Below, piece by piece: positions 46,360-56,903 of a DNA stretch of 64,000 nt. A model generated the notes under the pieces. That model was given only the letters and a program-made list of their open reading frames with translations, did no database searches and was not told where the DNA came from. The DNA comes from Rhizobium sp. NXC24 (GTDB lineage: Bacteria > Pseudomonadota > Alphaproteobacteria > Rhizobiales > Rhizobiaceae), in assembly GCF_002944315.1 (NCBI RefSeq), contig NZ_CP024311.1:844501-908500 (forward strand), given 5' to 3'. Position 1 is the stretch's first letter; every line of letters begins with the position of its first letter. The position numbers were made by a program, and so were the translations under genes.

Positions 46360-46366
46360 AAACGAC

Positions 46367-46393
46367 AAAGCCCGGCGCTGAGAGGCCGGGCTT
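46367..46393. terminator. Bidirectional-type hairpin between ubiA and DUF6101 gene
   Basis: AAGCCCGGC and GCCGGGCTT form a 9 bp stem between the convergent genes. T runs are short on both sides (TTC; TTTGTCGTTTT on the minus strand). Confidence 0.6.
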
Positions 46394-46420
46394 CGATGCG
46401 AGAGGTTATCGATAGAAGAT

Positions 46421-46987
46421 TTACTTTCGCGCGATAATCTCGCGGCCTTCGATCTTCATCTTGACGCCGAGCTTGCCGGTCGAGCGGCGCACGAGGAAGC
46501 GCGGGCGGCGATTGGCGAAATAGGAGTGGCGGCGACGGGGCTGGATGTCGCGGGTGGCGACGCCGCCCAGATGCTCTTCCAGCGGACGGGCGACGCCGTC
46601 GGCTTCGATCATCATCATCGGAATGCGGAAGGCTTCCGACCAGGAGCGCCAGTCGGCGGCGATGTCGCTCAAATCATGGGCGACGAGGAGGGGGATGCAG
46701 AGATCGGGATCCTCATGATGCAATTCCAGCGTCACCGTGACTTCGCCGTCGCCATGGTCGATGGCGCGGGCGGCAACGCCCTTGAAGGCACGCTTCGGCA
46801 ATGCGACCGACAGCGGCAGGCCACTGGACGGCAAGATCTTGCGCAGCACCGCGCCGCGTTCGTCGATCGTGATGGTGACATCACCCGCGGCACCCCGCAT
46901 GGCATAGCTGACCTGTTGCGGAAAGCGCGTCGGATCCAGCCGCAGTGTGGTTCCAGCCCAATCGGGCTTCAGGACGGTATTTGTCAT
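46421..46987 (-). CDS. DUF6101 family protein
   Basis: 188 residues, no signal peptide or membrane helix. It shows a beta-rich start (TTLRLDPTRFPQQVSYAMRG) and a basic C-terminal tail (RRRHSYFANRRPRFLVRRST). Proteins of this kind are found in Rhizobiales and are listed as DUF6101; function unknown. The basic tail could bind nucleic acid or membrane surface. It is convergent with ubiA. Confidence 0.75.
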   Translation of the reverse strand: MTNTVLKPDWAGTTLRLDPTRFPQQVSYAMRGAAGDVTITIDERGAVLRKILPSSGLPLSVALPKRAFKGVAARAIDHGDGEVTVTLELHHEDPDLCIPLLVAHDLSDIAADWRSWSEAFRIPMMMIEADGVARPLEEHLGGVATRDIQPRRRHSYFANRRPRFLVRRSTGKLGVKMKIEGREIIARK

Positions 46988-47306
46988 CTAATCTCTACCC
47001 TTGCTTTACCTGAGAGCCGGTTTTCCGGTCTTCTTACGGAGAACGTCATGTCCTCTCGTTGGGTGCAGATTAGGCGGCCCCCCTTCCAGACAGCTTAAAA
47101 ATCGCGGTTAAGAAAACTTTGCGTCCTCAAATGGTTAGCAAAGTCGAATGCATCAGGGTTTCCATAACGTGAATGGGAGCGCGCAACCGGTCGTGCCGAT
47201 TTGGTGCACGCGGCGGCCGAAGTATTGTAAGTCTCAGGTAAGGTTTATCTGCGAGAATGCCGATAGATTCGCCGCTATATATTAGAGATTTATTGGACGC
47301 CCGCTG
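46988..47306. other. 319-base gap before the DUF1217 repeat gene
   Basis: Divergent promoter region. A small hairpin AGCCGGTTTTCCGGTCT is near 47010, then T/A-rich blocks at 47090-47125 and 47260-47295 (TATATATTAGAG) that may hold the downstream gene's promoter. No gene seen. Confidence 0.35.
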
Positions 47307-49811
47307 ATGATATCCACCTATCTTGGCTATTCGATCGCGACCCGAAGCATGGCGACGACCCTCAATCAGGTGGCATCGCAGACGCAGAACAAGCGTGCGA
47401 TCGACTATTACAATGCCAATATTGGCAAAGTCACCAGCGTCGACGATTTCATGAACGACTATCAGCTCTATAGCTACGCTATGGAAGCTTACGGCCTTTC
47501 GGACATGACCTATGCCAAGGCCTTTATGAAACAGGTGCTGACCAGCGACCTCAGCGACTCCACTAGTTTCGCGAACAAGCTGACGGATTCGCGCTACAAG
47601 GAATTCGCCGCCGCGTTCAATTTCGGCACGAGCAGCGATACGACGGCGCAAACCAGTGAACAGGAAGGCGATCTGGTCGGTCTTTATCAGCAGTCCTTTA
47701 CGACTGAGGAAACCAACGCCGAGACTGAAACCAATTATTACAGCCAGAACATTAGCAGCGTTAAAACCGTCGACGATCTCCTTAGCAATACGCGCTTGCG
47801 CAATTACGTGCTGCAGGCCTACGGGATCGATCCGACCTACGTGTCGAATTCAACTCTGAAAAAGATGCTGACGAGTGATGTCAGCGATTCGACCAGCTTT
47901 GTGAATCAGAACGGCAGCGCTGCCGACAAGGCGCTCGTCGCGGAATTCAATTTCAATTCCGACGGAAGCGTGAAGACGTCGACGGCGGACGCCGATACGA
48001 CCTACTATCAGAACCAGATCAGCTCGATCACCTCCGTCGACCAGCTTACCTCCAATCCCAAGCTGTTCGACTATGTCAAAATCGCTTTCGACATCCCAAC
48101 CTACATCACCGCTGACCAATTCAATGCCTCGGCCGAGGATGCGGGTGTTGCCAAGACGAACGGGCTCACCGATGTGATGGCGCAGTTCAATTTCCAGGCC
48201 GACGGCACGGTTGCCAGCGGTTCGCAAGCGCAGTCCTCCACTCAGCTCAGCACGACGACGGCCGCCTACGCAACCAACTATCCGGGCGGTCCGCAGACGC
48301 TCGGCCAGACGGCCGAGGTCATGAGCGCCTACAATTCCACCGTTCCCTCATACACGACCGAGGTCGGCGCTACCGATAACGATCTTTATTACAAGGATCA
48401 CATCGGTTCCATCACTTCGGTCGATGAACTGACCTCGGACACCCGGCTTTTCGATTACGTCAAGACAGCCTACGGGATCGATGCGAGCACCCCCGCTATC
48501 GTATTCAAAAACGCGTTCGCCGACTCCAAGACGGCCTCCATTTTTGGCCTCACCGACGTTGTTGCGGCGTTCAACTTTCAGTCGGATGGTACGCTGGCGT
48601 CCGTCGACGTGGCGCAGTCTCAGGCCGAGATCAATGCGGCATCGACCGGCTATATGAGTAATTACGCGACGTCGCAGACGTCGCTCACCACGGATGCGGT
48701 CAACAATTACAAGACCCGCATCGCCAGCGTGAAGGATATTGACGACTTCTTCGCCACCAATGCGACCGCCGACAGCGACGATTCCAATGACGATCTTCCC
48801 GAGCTCTACCAAATGGCGCTGCGCGCTTACGGCATCAGCTCGGACGAGATGTCGAAGACGCAGATGAAGAAGGTTCTTGAAAGCGATCCCTATGATTCGA
48901 AGAGCTATGTCAACTCGCTCAAGGACACGCGTTTCACCGATCTCGCCAAGGCCTTCAACTTCGGCAGCGATGGCAAGCTGAAGCAGCCGGTCCAGGCTCT
49001 GTCGGAGACGCAGATTAATAATTACATTTCCGAATATTCCAGCGACAAGCGGGCCGGACTGACGGGCGCTCAGCTCACGAAGGCCACCAGCGACGCCAAG
49101 GATGCCGCTACCTATTTCGCGACCAATATCGTTAAGATCACCAGTGTCAGTGACCTTCTCGCTGACAGCAAGCTTACCGATTTCATCCTGACTGCCAATG
49201 GCATCGACCCGAAGAAGGTCACCACCGCCACGCTGAAGAAGGCCTTCGCCTCCGATACGACTGACTCCACGAGCTTCGTCAACACGGATGATGGCGCTCA
49301 GTTCAAGAGCATTGTCGAGGCGTTCAACTTCGACACGGATGGAAACCTGACGGACGCGAAACAGGGTACGGCGCAAAACCAAGGCGCGATCTCTCAGACG
49401 AACGACCTCTTCCTGCATCAGACCCTCGAGGATCAACAGGGAGAGACCAATCCTGGTGTTCGCCTGGCGCTTTATTTCCAGCGTAAGGCGCCCGACATCC
49501 ATTCCATCTACGACATCATGGGCGATAGCGCGCTCTATTCGGTCATGACGACGACCTTTAACCTGCCGAGCTCGATCTCCTCGATGGATGTCGATCAGCA
49601 GGCCAAGGTGTTGGGCAGCTATCTTGATGTCACCGACCTGCAGGACCCGGACAAGGTCAACAAGCTTCTGCAGCGGTTCTCCGCCATGTACGATATCGAG
49701 AACAACACCACTTCGTCGACATCGCCCGCCCTATCGATTCTGTCGGGTTCCTCGAGCGTCGGCATCAGTGCCGATACGCTGCTTTCGATCGCCCAGCTTT
49801 CCAATAAATAA
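47307..49811 (+). CDS. Large protein of seven DUF1217-like repeats
   Basis: 834 residues. The start (MISTYLGYSIATRSMATTLN) resembles flagellar secreted proteins. Seven related units of about 75-110 residues follow, each with a form of YYxxxIxxVxSVDDLLxxxxL, a YGI turn and a closing FNF. They begin near residues 35, 147, 226, 352, 469, 610 and 715, the last being divergent (HSIYDIMGDSALYSVMTTTF). The family is DUF1217, normally one or two copies in a flagellar locus of rhizobia. Here it is isolated from any flagellar gene and enlarged. A surface or flagellar-export function is inferred; it could be a filament-associated protein. Codon use and acidic, Ser/Thr/Asp-rich composition fit an exported protein. 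Confidence 0.85.
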   Translation: MISTYLGYSIATRSMATTLNQVASQTQNKRAIDYYNANIGKVTSVDDFMNDYQLYSYAMEAYGLSDMTYAKAFMKQVLTSDLSDSTSFANKLTDSRYKEFAAAFNFGTSSDTTAQTSEQEGDLVGLYQQSFTTEETNAETETNYYSQNISSVKTVDDLLSNTRLRNYVLQAYGIDPTYVSNSTLKKMLTSDVSDSTSFVNQNGSAADKALVAEFNFNSDGSVKTSTADADTTYYQNQISSITSVDQLTSNPKLFDYVKIAFDIPTYITADQFNASAEDAGVAKTNGLTDVMAQFNFQADGTVASGSQAQSSTQLSTTTAAYATNYPGGPQTLGQTAEVMSAYNSTVPSYTTEVGATDNDLYYKDHIGSITSVDELTSDTRLFDYVKTAYGIDASTPAIVFKNAFADSKTASIFGLTDVVAAFNFQSDGTLASVDVAQSQAEINAASTGYMSNYATSQTSLTTDAVNNYKTRIASVKDIDDFFATNATADSDDSNDDLPELYQMALRAYGISSDEMSKTQMKKVLESDPYDSKSYVNSLKDTRFTDLAKAFNFGSDGKLKQPVQALSETQINNYISEYSSDKRAGLTGAQLTKATSDAKDAATYFATNIVKITSVSDLLADSKLTDFILTANGIDPKKVTTATLKKAFASDTTDSTSFVNTDDGAQFKSIVEAFNFDTDGNLTDAKQGTAQNQGAISQTNDLFLHQTLEDQQGETNPGVRLALYFQRKAPDIHSIYDIMGDSALYSVMTTTFNLPSSISSMDVDQQAKVLGSYLDVTDLQDPDKVNKLLQRFSAMYDIENNTTSSTSPALSILSGSSSVGISADTLLSIAQLSNK

Positions 49812-50026
49812 CGAACAGCGCCAAAATTGATGCCTCGCGCCGCTTCGATGTGCGGCGCGAAAGCCGTCGGCATACCTGTTGCAGCCGTGCCGGTATGGGT
49901 CGCCCTCGGGTTCTGGAGACGCGGAATAAGTGCGTTCGAGGCCGATAAGAAGGAACTTATTAACCGTCCTTGCCCTATTCGATTTGAGAAGCCATCGGCA
50001 ATATCAATGACTGGGTTGCAGGTCTC

Positions 50027-53011
50027 ATGCGTCTTTCTCGAACGAACATTTCGAATGCGGCAACCGGCTTCCAGCAGGAGGGTGAGCCGGACCCGGAGCA
50101 GGTCGCAGAAGAGGCCCGCCGGGCCGAGCAGATCGCTGCCCGCCGCGCATTCCTGGAAGAAAAGATCCGCAATGCGCGCGAAGCAAAGCGGCGCGCGGAA
50201 GAACAGCGCCGTGCCGAGGAATTGCGGCATGCCGAAGAAGCTCGCCTGCGAATCGCCGCCGCGCCAAAACCTGTCGTGGAGGCCTTGCAAGCCAGCACGG
50301 CGGCAAGCGGCCCCATCATGCCTGTCACGCCGCACGGGATCTCCGCAGAGGAGCTTGCCTCGCCCGGCTGGCAAAACGCCTTCCTGATGGGACCGAACGT
50401 CCGTTTCACCCGCACGCGCGAGACCGAGATCATCAGCCGGCGTCCGCCCGTGGAACCTGCGCCCACCTCGGCGCCCGCGGCCGTCAACCACGCCGCAATG
50501 CGCGTCATTGAGCCGCCGGTGCCCGAATCACATGGCTCTATCGATCGTCCGCAGATGGACCAGTCGGCAGAATTCCAACTGCCGCCATGGGAAGACATGC
50601 CGTTCGTGGGTGAGACCTTCAAGCCTACCGTAATTCAGAAATCTCCGGCGATGCAGCCGGACGCATTGGAGATGACCGTCATCGCTACCGCATTCCATAG
50701 AGCTCCCGCGATCGCGCTGGATGCCTCCTCGTCGCTGCCGAAAGTTGAAGAATCAGTCGCCGCGCCTGTGGTCGAATCGCGGCTTGCCCATCTCTCGGAT
50801 TTCGCCTTCTGGGACGCCATGCCCTTCGATGGTGAATTCCTCTCCGCCATCAAGGGCAAGCCGGTCCAGCCGATGCTCGTTCCTGAGATCCAATCTGAGG
50901 TCGAATCGATCGTCGCGAAATTCCGCGTCGTCGAATGCCGCCGCCCGTCGCCTGCCGTAGACTCACCGCTACAGACCGAAATTTTAACGGCCGTTGCCTC
51001 CGCCGCACCTGCTCCGGCTATGGAGCCGGCCCCGGTCGGCGCATTCGTGATGGACGAGCTTGCCGCGCTCGAAGCTGCGGTACTGGCGCCCTTTGTGCCG
51101 GCCTCGATCGAGGCCGCAGCGCCGGTCGAAGCGGACGCAAAGGTGACGGAACCTGTCGCGTTCATCCCGCCCGCCTTCGTCACCGCAGTATTTGCCGGTG
51201 AGGCAGAGGCCATTGTCGAGGTTCAGCCGGCTGCGGCTCCGAGCCTGCCTTCTCCGGCTCCGGTCATGGTCGTCGCGCCGATACCGGTTCGCACGCCGGC
51301 GCCGGCTGCGGCCGCTCCCATGGTTGAAGCAAAGCCGGTCATTCCCGCCGTCGAAGCTGCCAAACAGCGTCTGATCGATCCGCCGCCGCCGCAGATTACA
51401 CCGCGCAGGGCTAATGCCTTGGCTCTTCCGGAATGGCGGCCGATCGCCCGCAGCGGTGAGGGTGAATATGAGCTCCCGCCCCGCGAACTGCTGCAGGAGC
51501 CTGCCGCCCGGACCGGCGTGATCATGACGCAGGAAACGCTGGAGCAGAATGCCGGCCTTCTAGAAAGCGTGCTCGAAGACTTCGGCGTCAAGGGCGAGAT
51601 CATCCATGTCCGTCCAGGTCCTGTGGTAACGCTCTATGAATTCGAGCCGGCCCCCGGCGTCAAATCCTCGCGCGTCATCAATCTCGCCGACGATATCGCT
51701 CGCTCGATGTCGGCTCTGTCAGCCCGCGTCGCCGTCGTTCCCGGTCGCAATGTCATCGGCATCGAACTGCCGAACGTCACCCGGGAGACCGTCTATTTCC
51801 GCGAAATGATTGAGTCCGCGGATTTCGAGAGGAGTGGCTACAAGCTGGCGCTTGGCCTCGGCAAGACGATCGGCGGCGAGCCTGTCATTGCCGAACTCGC
51901 CAAGATGCCGCATCTGCTCGTCGCCGGCACCACCGGTTCGGGCAAGTCGGTCGCCATCAACACGATGATCCTGTCGCTGCTCTATCGTATGACGCCGGAG
52001 CAATGCCGCCTGATCATGGTCGATCCGAAGATGCTCGAACTCTCCGTCTATGACGGCATCCCGCATCTGCTGACCCCGGTCGTTACCGATCCCAAGAAGG
52101 CCGTCATGGCGCTGAAATGGGCTGTGCGCGAGATGGAGGATCGCTATCGCAAGATGTCGCGCCTCGGCGTGCGCAATATCGACGGCTATAACAGCCGCGT
52201 CGCTTCCGCCCGTGAAAAGGGCGAGACGATCCATGTCATGGTCCAGACCGGCTTCGACAAGGGCACGGGTGCCCCGATCGAAGAACAGCAGGAAATGGAC
52301 CTGACGCCGATGCCCTATATCGTCGTCATCGTCGACGAAATGGCCGACCTGATGATGGTTGCCGGCAAGGAAATCGAAGGCGCGATCCAGCGTCTGGCGC
52401 AGATGGCGCGCGCCGCAGGCATCCACCTAATCATGGCGACGCAACGTCCCTCGGTCGATGTCATCACCGGTACGATCAAGGCAAACTTCCCGACCCGCAT
52501 CTCCTTCCAGGTGACCTCGAAGATCGACAGCCGCACCATCCTCGGCGAGCAGGGCGCTGAGCAGCTCCTCGGCCAGGGCGACATGCTGCATATGGCCGGC
52601 GGCGGGCGCATCTCGCGCGTCCATGGTCCCTTCGTTTCGGATGAAGAGGTCGAAAAGGTCGTCGCACATCTGAAGACTCAAGGGCGGCCGGAATATCTCG
52701 ATACGGTCACCGCCGACGAGGAAGAAGACGACGAGGAAGAAGACACGGCTGTCTTCGACAAGGGCGCCATCGCCTCGGAAGACGGCGACGATCTCTACGA
52801 ACAGGCGATCAAGGTGGTCATGCGCGACAAGAAGTGCTCGACCTCCTACATCCAGCGCCGCCTCGGCATCGGCTATAACCGCGCTGCCTCGCTCGTCGAG
52901 CGCATGGAAAAGGACGGTCTGGTCGGCCCCGCCAACCATGTCGGCAAGCGTGAGATCATCTCGGGCAACCGCAATGGCGGCGGCAATTCGGGCCAAGACG
53001 ATTTCGATTGA
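50027..53011 (+). CDS. ftsK: FtsK/SpoIIIE-type DNA translocase without membrane anchors
   Basis: 994 residues. The N-terminal part has an Arg/Glu/Ala coiled coil (about 22-75), then a Pro/Ala-rich linker to about 480. The conserved motor follows: alpha domain, beta domain with Walker A GTTGSGKS at about 634-641, Walker [13 protein letters not shown], and [15 protein letters not shown]. The C-terminal gamma domain (about 925-975, [20 protein letters not shown]) reads KOPS-type sequences and activates XerCD. The usual four N-terminal membrane helices of FtsK are absent. It may be a soluble paralogue that moves chromosome DNA at division. The start ATG 50027 has only a weak AGG upstream. Confidence 0.92.
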   Translation: MRLSRTNISNAATGFQQEGEPDPEQVAEEARRAEQIAARRAFLEEKIRNAREAKRRAEEQRRAEELRHAEEARLRIAAAPKPVVEALQASTAASGPIMPVTPHGISAEELASPGWQNAFLMGPNVRFTRTRETEIISRRPPVEPAPTSAPAAVNHAAMRVIEPPVPESHGSIDRPQMDQSAEFQLPPWEDMPFVGETFKPTVIQKSPAMQPDALEMTVIATAFHRAPAIALDASSSLPKVEESVAAPVVESRLAHLSDFAFWDAMPFDGEFLSAIKGKPVQPMLVPEIQSEVESIVAKFRVVECRRPSPAVDSPLQTEILTAVASAAPAPAMEPAPVGAFVMDELAALEAAVLAPFVPASIEAAAPVEADAKVTEPVAFIPPAFVTAVFAGEAEAIVEVQPAAAPSLPSPAPVMVVAPIPVRTPAPAAAAPMVEAKPVIPAVEAAKQRLIDPPPPQITPRRANALALPEWRPIARSGEGEYELPPRELLQEPAARTGVIMTQETLEQNAGLLESVLEDFGVKGEIIHVRPGPVVTLYEFEPAPGVKSSRVINLADDIARSMSALSARVAVVPGRNVIGIELPNVTRETVYFREMIESADFERSGYKLALGLGKTIGGEPVIAELAKMPHLLVAGTTGSGKSVAINTMILSLLYRMTPEQCRLIMVDPKMLELSVYDGIPHLLTPVVTDPKKAVMALKWAVREMEDRYRKMSRLGVRNIDGYNSRVASAREKGETIHVMVQTGFDKGTGAPIEEQQEMDLTPMPYIVVIVDEMADLMMVAGKEIEGAIQRLAQMARAAGIHLIMATQRPSVDVITGTIKANFPTRISFQVTSKIDSRTILGEQGAEQLLGQGDMLHMAGGGRISRVHGPFVSDEEVEKVVAHLKTQGRPEYLDTVTADEEEDDEEEDTAVFDKGAIASEDGDDLYEQAIKVVMRDKKCSTSYIQRRLGIGYNRAASLVERMEKDGLVGPANHVGKREIISGNRNGGGNSGQDDFD

Positions 53012-53057
53012 TCAAGCAGGCTGCAAGGCTAGCGCGACATGAGAGCGGCATAACGAG

Positions 53058-53090
53058 GCGGCTTTCCAACGGAAGGCCGCTTCTTTTTTA
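53058..53090 (+). terminator. Terminator after ftsK
   Basis: GCGGCTTTCC, loop AAC, GGAAGGCCGC, then TTCTTTTTTAT: a stem with one small asymmetry and a strong T run, 46 bases after the ftsK stop. Confidence 0.88.
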
Positions 53091-53642
53091 TCAGACGCGC
53101 TCGAGCTTGATATGCGGCAGCGGCGGCAGCTCGACGCGGATGGCGTCATCGGGTTGCACGCGGCCACCCTGCGAGACGATACCCATGATGCCAGCCTTGC
53201 GGATCAGACCTCCATCGGCATCTTTATCGAGCACCGCATGCAGCAGGCCCTTCTGGAAATCGTCGATTTGCTTGCACGGGTTGCGAAGCCCAGTCACTTC
53301 CACGATCGCTTCCTCGCCGATATGCAGGCGCGCCCCTTGAGGCAGGGAAAGTAGGTCGATCCCTCGGGTCGCTATATTCTCGCCCATGTCGCCCGGAGCA
53401 ACAGAGAATCCCTTTTCTGTGAGTTCGTCGAACAGCTCCTCGTGGATAATATGCACTTGACGCAGATTGGGTTGCGTCGGATCGACCGCGACGCGCGAGC
53501 GATGCTTTACCGTCACCCCCATATGCGCGTCGCCTTCCACGCCGAGCCCCGTCAGCAGTTGAATGTGATCCTTGTTCTGCTTGCTGAAACTATGCACGCC
53601 GCTGCTGCTGACTGACGTCACATATACGCGTTTGTCGCCCAT
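53091..53642 (-). CDS. MOSC domain protein
   Basis: 183 residues from ATG 53642, with AAGGG 6 bases upstream; ATG 53657 has none. MOSC-type beta barrel, with VEGDAHMG, GDMGENIATRGIDLLSLP, LRNPCKQIDDF carrying the conserved Cys, and KAGIMGIV. MOSC domains bind molybdenum cofactor or sulfur-carrying groups. This stand-alone form probably transfers sulfur or helps a molybdoenzyme; its target is unknown. moaB (15981) is the only other such gene here. Confidence 0.88.
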   Translation of the reverse strand: MGDKRVYVTSVSSSGVHSFSKQNKDHIQLLTGLGVEGDAHMGVTVKHRSRVAVDPTQPNLRQVHIIHEELFDELTEKGFSVAPGDMGENIATRGIDLLSLPQGARLHIGEEAIVEVTGLRNPCKQIDDFQKGLLHAVLDKDADGGLIRKAGIMGIVSQGGRVQPDDAIRVELPPLPHIKLERV

Positions 53643-53694
53643 GCCGAACCCTTCCATAGCGTGTTGCTACCCGTTTAAGGCAGCCAACCGGCTC

Positions 53695-55125
53695 TCAGAT
53701 CTTGAGGACTTTTCCCGGATTCATGATCCCTGCCGGGTCGAACGCCGTCTTAATCCGGCGCATCAGATCCATCTCGATTTCAGGGCGGATCGAAGCCAGT
53801 TCGTCGCGCTTCAATTGCCCGATGCCGTGTTCGGCGGAGATCGAGCCGCCATGTTGCAGCACCAGCCCGTGCACGATCTTGTTCATTTCGCGCCAGCGGC
53901 CGATGAACTCCGCCTTGTCCGCTCCCACGGGCTGCGAGATGTTGTAGTGGATATTGCCGTCGCCCATATGGCCGAAAGCGCAGATGCGGGCGCCGGGCAT
54001 GGCGGCCATCACTGCCTTCTCCGCCTCGTGCATGAATTTCGGGATCTGCGCGACCGGCACGGAGACGTCGTGTTTGATCGAGCCGCCCTCCGGCTTCTGC
54101 GCGTCCGACATGCTCTCGCGCATGTGCCACAGCGCCTTTCGCTGCGCCTCGGAATTGGCGATGGTCGCATCCTGAATCAGGCCGGCCTCGTAACCTTGCT
54201 CCAGCAGCGTCGTCATCATCCTCTCGGCGGTCTCGGCCGAATCCGATGTGGAGATATCGATCAGCACATACCAGGGATGCACTGTTTCCAGCGGATCGCG
54301 CACGCCCGGAATATGGCGAGCGGTGAACTCGACGCCGATGCGCGGCATCAGCTCGAAGCCGGTCAGCGCCGGGCCGCAGAGGCTGGCCGCATTCTTGAAC
54401 AGTGTCAGTGCGTCTTCGGTCGATTGGATACCGGCAAAAGCCACCTGATGGCCAAGCGGTTGCGGGAAAAGCTTCAGCACCGCGCCGGTGATAACGCCGA
54501 GCGTTCCCTCGGCGCCGATGAAGAGGTCGCGCAGGTCGTAACCGGTATTGTCCTTCTTCAGCCGCCGAAGACCGTTCCAGATTTCGCCGGTCGGCAGCAC
54601 CACTTCAAGGCCGAGGCAGAGCTGGCGCATATTGCCGTAGGCAAGAACGGCCGTGCCGCCGGCATTGGTGGAGAGATTGCCGGCGATGCGGCAGGAGCCC
54701 TCGGAGCCGAGCGACAGCGGAAACATGCGGCCATGCTCTTCCGCCGCTTTCTGCACATCAGCCAGGATGCAACCACCATCGACGATCATGGTATTGCCGA
54801 CCGGATCGATGTCGCGGATGCGGTTCATGCGCTCCAATGAGAGGATGATGTCAGAGCCGCCCTCGCGTGGTGTCTGGCCACCGACAAGGCCGGTATTACC
54901 GGTCTGCGGCACGATGGCCGTGCCGGTCTCGCTGGCGAGCTTCAGGATTGCCGAAACCTCTTCTACCGAGCCCGGCTTCAGGAGCAGGGGCGATGCGCCG
55001 CGATAGAGCCCGCGATTTTCGATAAGATGCGGTGCGATCTCCGCAGGGTCCTGCACGGCATGCTTTTCGCCGACGATCGCGGCAAAGCGATCCAGAAGGG
55101 CGGAGGAGGGGGCGGAGCTGCTCAT
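53695..55125 (-). CDS. FAD-binding oxidase, GlcD / D-2-hydroxyglutarate dehydrogenase type
   Basis: 476 residues. FAD_binding_4 domain (about 40-180, VPQTGNTGLVGGQTP and SLGSEGSCRIAGNLSTNAGG) and a FAD-oxidase C domain with HMGDGNIHYNI and GGSISAEHGIG. These enzymes oxidise D-2-hydroxy acids (D-lactate, D-2-hydroxyglutarate, glycolate) to 2-oxo acids. Which substrate is used cannot be read here. AAGGA lies 7 bases before the start. TsaC/Sua5-type gene is upstream with 34 bases between, so the two may be co-transcribed. Confidence 0.9.
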   Translation of the reverse strand: MSSSAPSSALLDRFAAIVGEKHAVQDPAEIAPHLIENRGLYRGASPLLLKPGSVEEVSAILKLASETGTAIVPQTGNTGLVGGQTPREGGSDIILSLERMNRIRDIDPVGNTMIVDGGCILADVQKAAEEHGRMFPLSLGSEGSCRIAGNLSTNAGGTAVLAYGNMRQLCLGLEVVLPTGEIWNGLRRLKKDNTGYDLRDLFIGAEGTLGVITGAVLKLFPQPLGHQVAFAGIQSTEDALTLFKNAASLCGPALTGFELMPRIGVEFTARHIPGVRDPLETVHPWYVLIDISTSDSAETAERMMTTLLEQGYEAGLIQDATIANSEAQRKALWHMRESMSDAQKPEGGSIKHDVSVPVAQIPKFMHEAEKAVMAAMPGARICAFGHMGDGNIHYNISQPVGADKAEFIGRWREMNKIVHGLVLQHGGSISAEHGIGQLKRDELASIRPEIEMDLMRRIKTAFDPAGIMNPGKVLKI

Positions 55126-55159
55126 GGCGTGTCCTTTGCCGATGTGTCTTTGACCGGAT

Positions 55160-56134
55160 TTACTCTCTGGGCGCGGCCGCGCGGCGCAGGCGGTCGTTGA
55201 TGGCTTCGCCGAGGCCTTCGTCGGGAATGCTGGAAAAGGCGATCATTGCCGCGCCGCTGCCATCGGCGCGTTTCATGAAATCGAACAGATTGGCGGCGGC
55301 TTCCGCAAGATCGCCGGATGGGCTGAGATCGAGCACCATGGCCGCGTTCTCCGCACCGGCAATGTCCGGTCGCCCAAAACGGATCAACGCCTCGCCCGGT
55401 AAAACAGCAGTCGCATCGAGCCGCACCGCAGCACCTGGCGCATAGTGCGAGGCAAGCATGCCTGGCGCTTCAATGGCCGGCGAGGCGCCGTTCTTGCGCT
55501 TGAGCGGCTGACCTGCGATCCGCTCGATCTCCTCAGCCGCGAGGCCCCCCGGCCTCAGCAGGCGCATCTCCCCGTCCTCAACCTTGACGATCGTCGATTC
55601 AACGCCGACAACCGAAGCGCCGGCATCGAGGATGAGTGTAATCCGTTCGCCGAGATCGTCATGAACATGATCGGCGCTGGTGGCGCTGATCTTGCCGGAC
55701 GTATTGGCGCTGGGGGCGGCGAGCGGCCGGCCGAAGGCGCGGATCAGCTCGCCAGCAAAACCCTGCGGCACACGGATGCCGATCGTATCAAGCCCCGCGG
55801 TCGCCAGCGGATGGATATCGCTTTCCGGCCGCAGCGGCAGCACAAGGGTCAACGGACCGGGCCAGAAGGCTTCGGCCAGCTTCCGCGAGATCGGGTCGAA
55901 GATCGCATGGCGTTCCGCCATGGCGAGATCGCTCATGTGGCAGATCAGCGGATTGAAGCGGGGCCGCCCCTTGGTCTCATAGATGCGGGTGATAGCAGCG
56001 GGATTGGTGGCATCGGCGGCAAGCCCATAGACCGTCTCGGTCGGCAACCCGATCGGCAGCCCCTCGGCAAGCGTTTCCGACGCCGCAGCTATAGCCGTTT
56101 CGGGATCCTGGAGAATGTCTATGTGTCGCGCCAT
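55160..56134 (-). CDS. L-threonylcarbamoyladenylate synthase (Sua5 type)
   Basis: 324 residues from ATG 56134 (MARHIDI). YrdC fold at about 12-195 with GLPTETVYGLAADATN and KGRPRFNPLI, then a Sua5-type C-terminal domain (about 200-324, APGMLASHYAPGAAVRL), so it is the long (Sua5/TsaC2) form. It makes threonylcarbamoyl-AMP, needed for the t6A modification at position 37 of ANN-reading tRNAs. An open frame extends upstream but lacks a supporting site. Confidence 0.93.
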   Translation of the reverse strand: MARHIDILQDPETAIAAASETLAEGLPIGLPTETVYGLAADATNPAAITRIYETKGRPRFNPLICHMSDLAMAERHAIFDPISRKLAEAFWPGPLTLVLPLRPESDIHPLATAGLDTIGIRVPQGFAGELIRAFGRPLAAPSANTSGKISATSADHVHDDLGERITLILDAGASVVGVESTIVKVEDGEMRLLRPGGLAAEEIERIAGQPLKRKNGASPAIEAPGMLASHYAPGAAVRLDATAVLPGEALIRFGRPDIAGAENAAMVLDLSPSGDLAEAAANLFDFMKRADGSGAAMIAFSSIPDEGLGEAINDRLRRAAAPRE

Positions 56135-56191
56135 GGCCTGACCGTTGTAGTTCAGGCCGTTCTTATGCTTTTCAAGTTTGGGGATCAATGA

Positions 56192-56803
56192 TCAAAGCTG
56201 GCGAATGATGTCGCGGAGCTGTTCGTTGCGCGCGCCAAGCAGCAACACGTTGCGGATGGCGATCTGCGGATCGTGTGTGTGGAAGAGTACGCCGTTGCCT
56301 CGGACCTCGCGGTTGATCGTCAGTTTCTTTTCCGGCGATTCCTGATCCGGCAAGACGGCGACGGCAAAATACATCCGCGAATATTTCAGGCTGATATTTT
56401 CGAAGAAATTGTCGTTCTGCCCGATGCGGGCAAAGAAGTTGGCGATGTAGAAGGCCCAGCTCACCTCTTCATACTGCGCAAATTGCGTTCGCGCCGCAGT
56501 GACATGGCAATAACCGAGATGCGGCGTGTCCTTCAGCGTGTGATGGAAGATCAGCTTCGGAAAACGAATCGATTGGTGAAAGCTGTTCAGCCGATCGTGG
56601 GTCTTTTCGCCAGCATTCCGCAGCTTATTCGCCGTGCGCTCGGCCACTTCCTCATAGCTGAGATAGCGCCGCTCTTCGGCCAGCCAATGCGCCCTGTCGC
56701 GGGTGATGCGGCCGGTGCGCAGGAATTCGCTATGGGAGGCCGCCGGCAATTCCGGTTCCGGTTCGGCGGGCTTCTTGGCGTCGAAATATCTGAGCTTGGC
56801 CAT
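56192..56803 (-). CDS. Conserved hypothetical protein
   Basis: 203 residues, no signal or membrane helix. Rich in charged and aromatic residues (HTLKDTPHLGYCHVTAARTQ, FFARIGQNDNFFENISLKYS). I do not recognise a family. It follows the Sua5 gene upstream on the same strand with 57 bases between, so it may be the first gene of that run. The CHVTAARTQ segment and the repeated histidines might bind a metal, but nothing proves it. Confidence 0.65.
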   Translation of the reverse strand: MAKLRYFDAKKPAEPEPELPAASHSEFLRTGRITRDRAHWLAEERRYLSYEEVAERTANKLRNAGEKTHDRLNSFHQSIRFPKLIFHHTLKDTPHLGYCHVTAARTQFAQYEEVSWAFYIANFFARIGQNDNFFENISLKYSRMYFAVAVLPDQESPEKKLTINREVRGNGVLFHTHDPQIAIRNVLLLGARNEQLRDIIRQL

Positions 56804-56903
56804 GGCGGCACTCTCGGTATGGGTATGGATAGCAGTTAATAGATCGCCTAGCTTGAGCCGGGCTTAAGCGCGCCACGCTGGGATGTTTGGAAGGATCAGA
56901 GCC

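Noticed and set aside
48348..49502. 384-codon frame antisense to the DUF1217 repeats
   Set aside because: The repeats on the plus strand are clearly protein-level; the opposite frame is only their complement.
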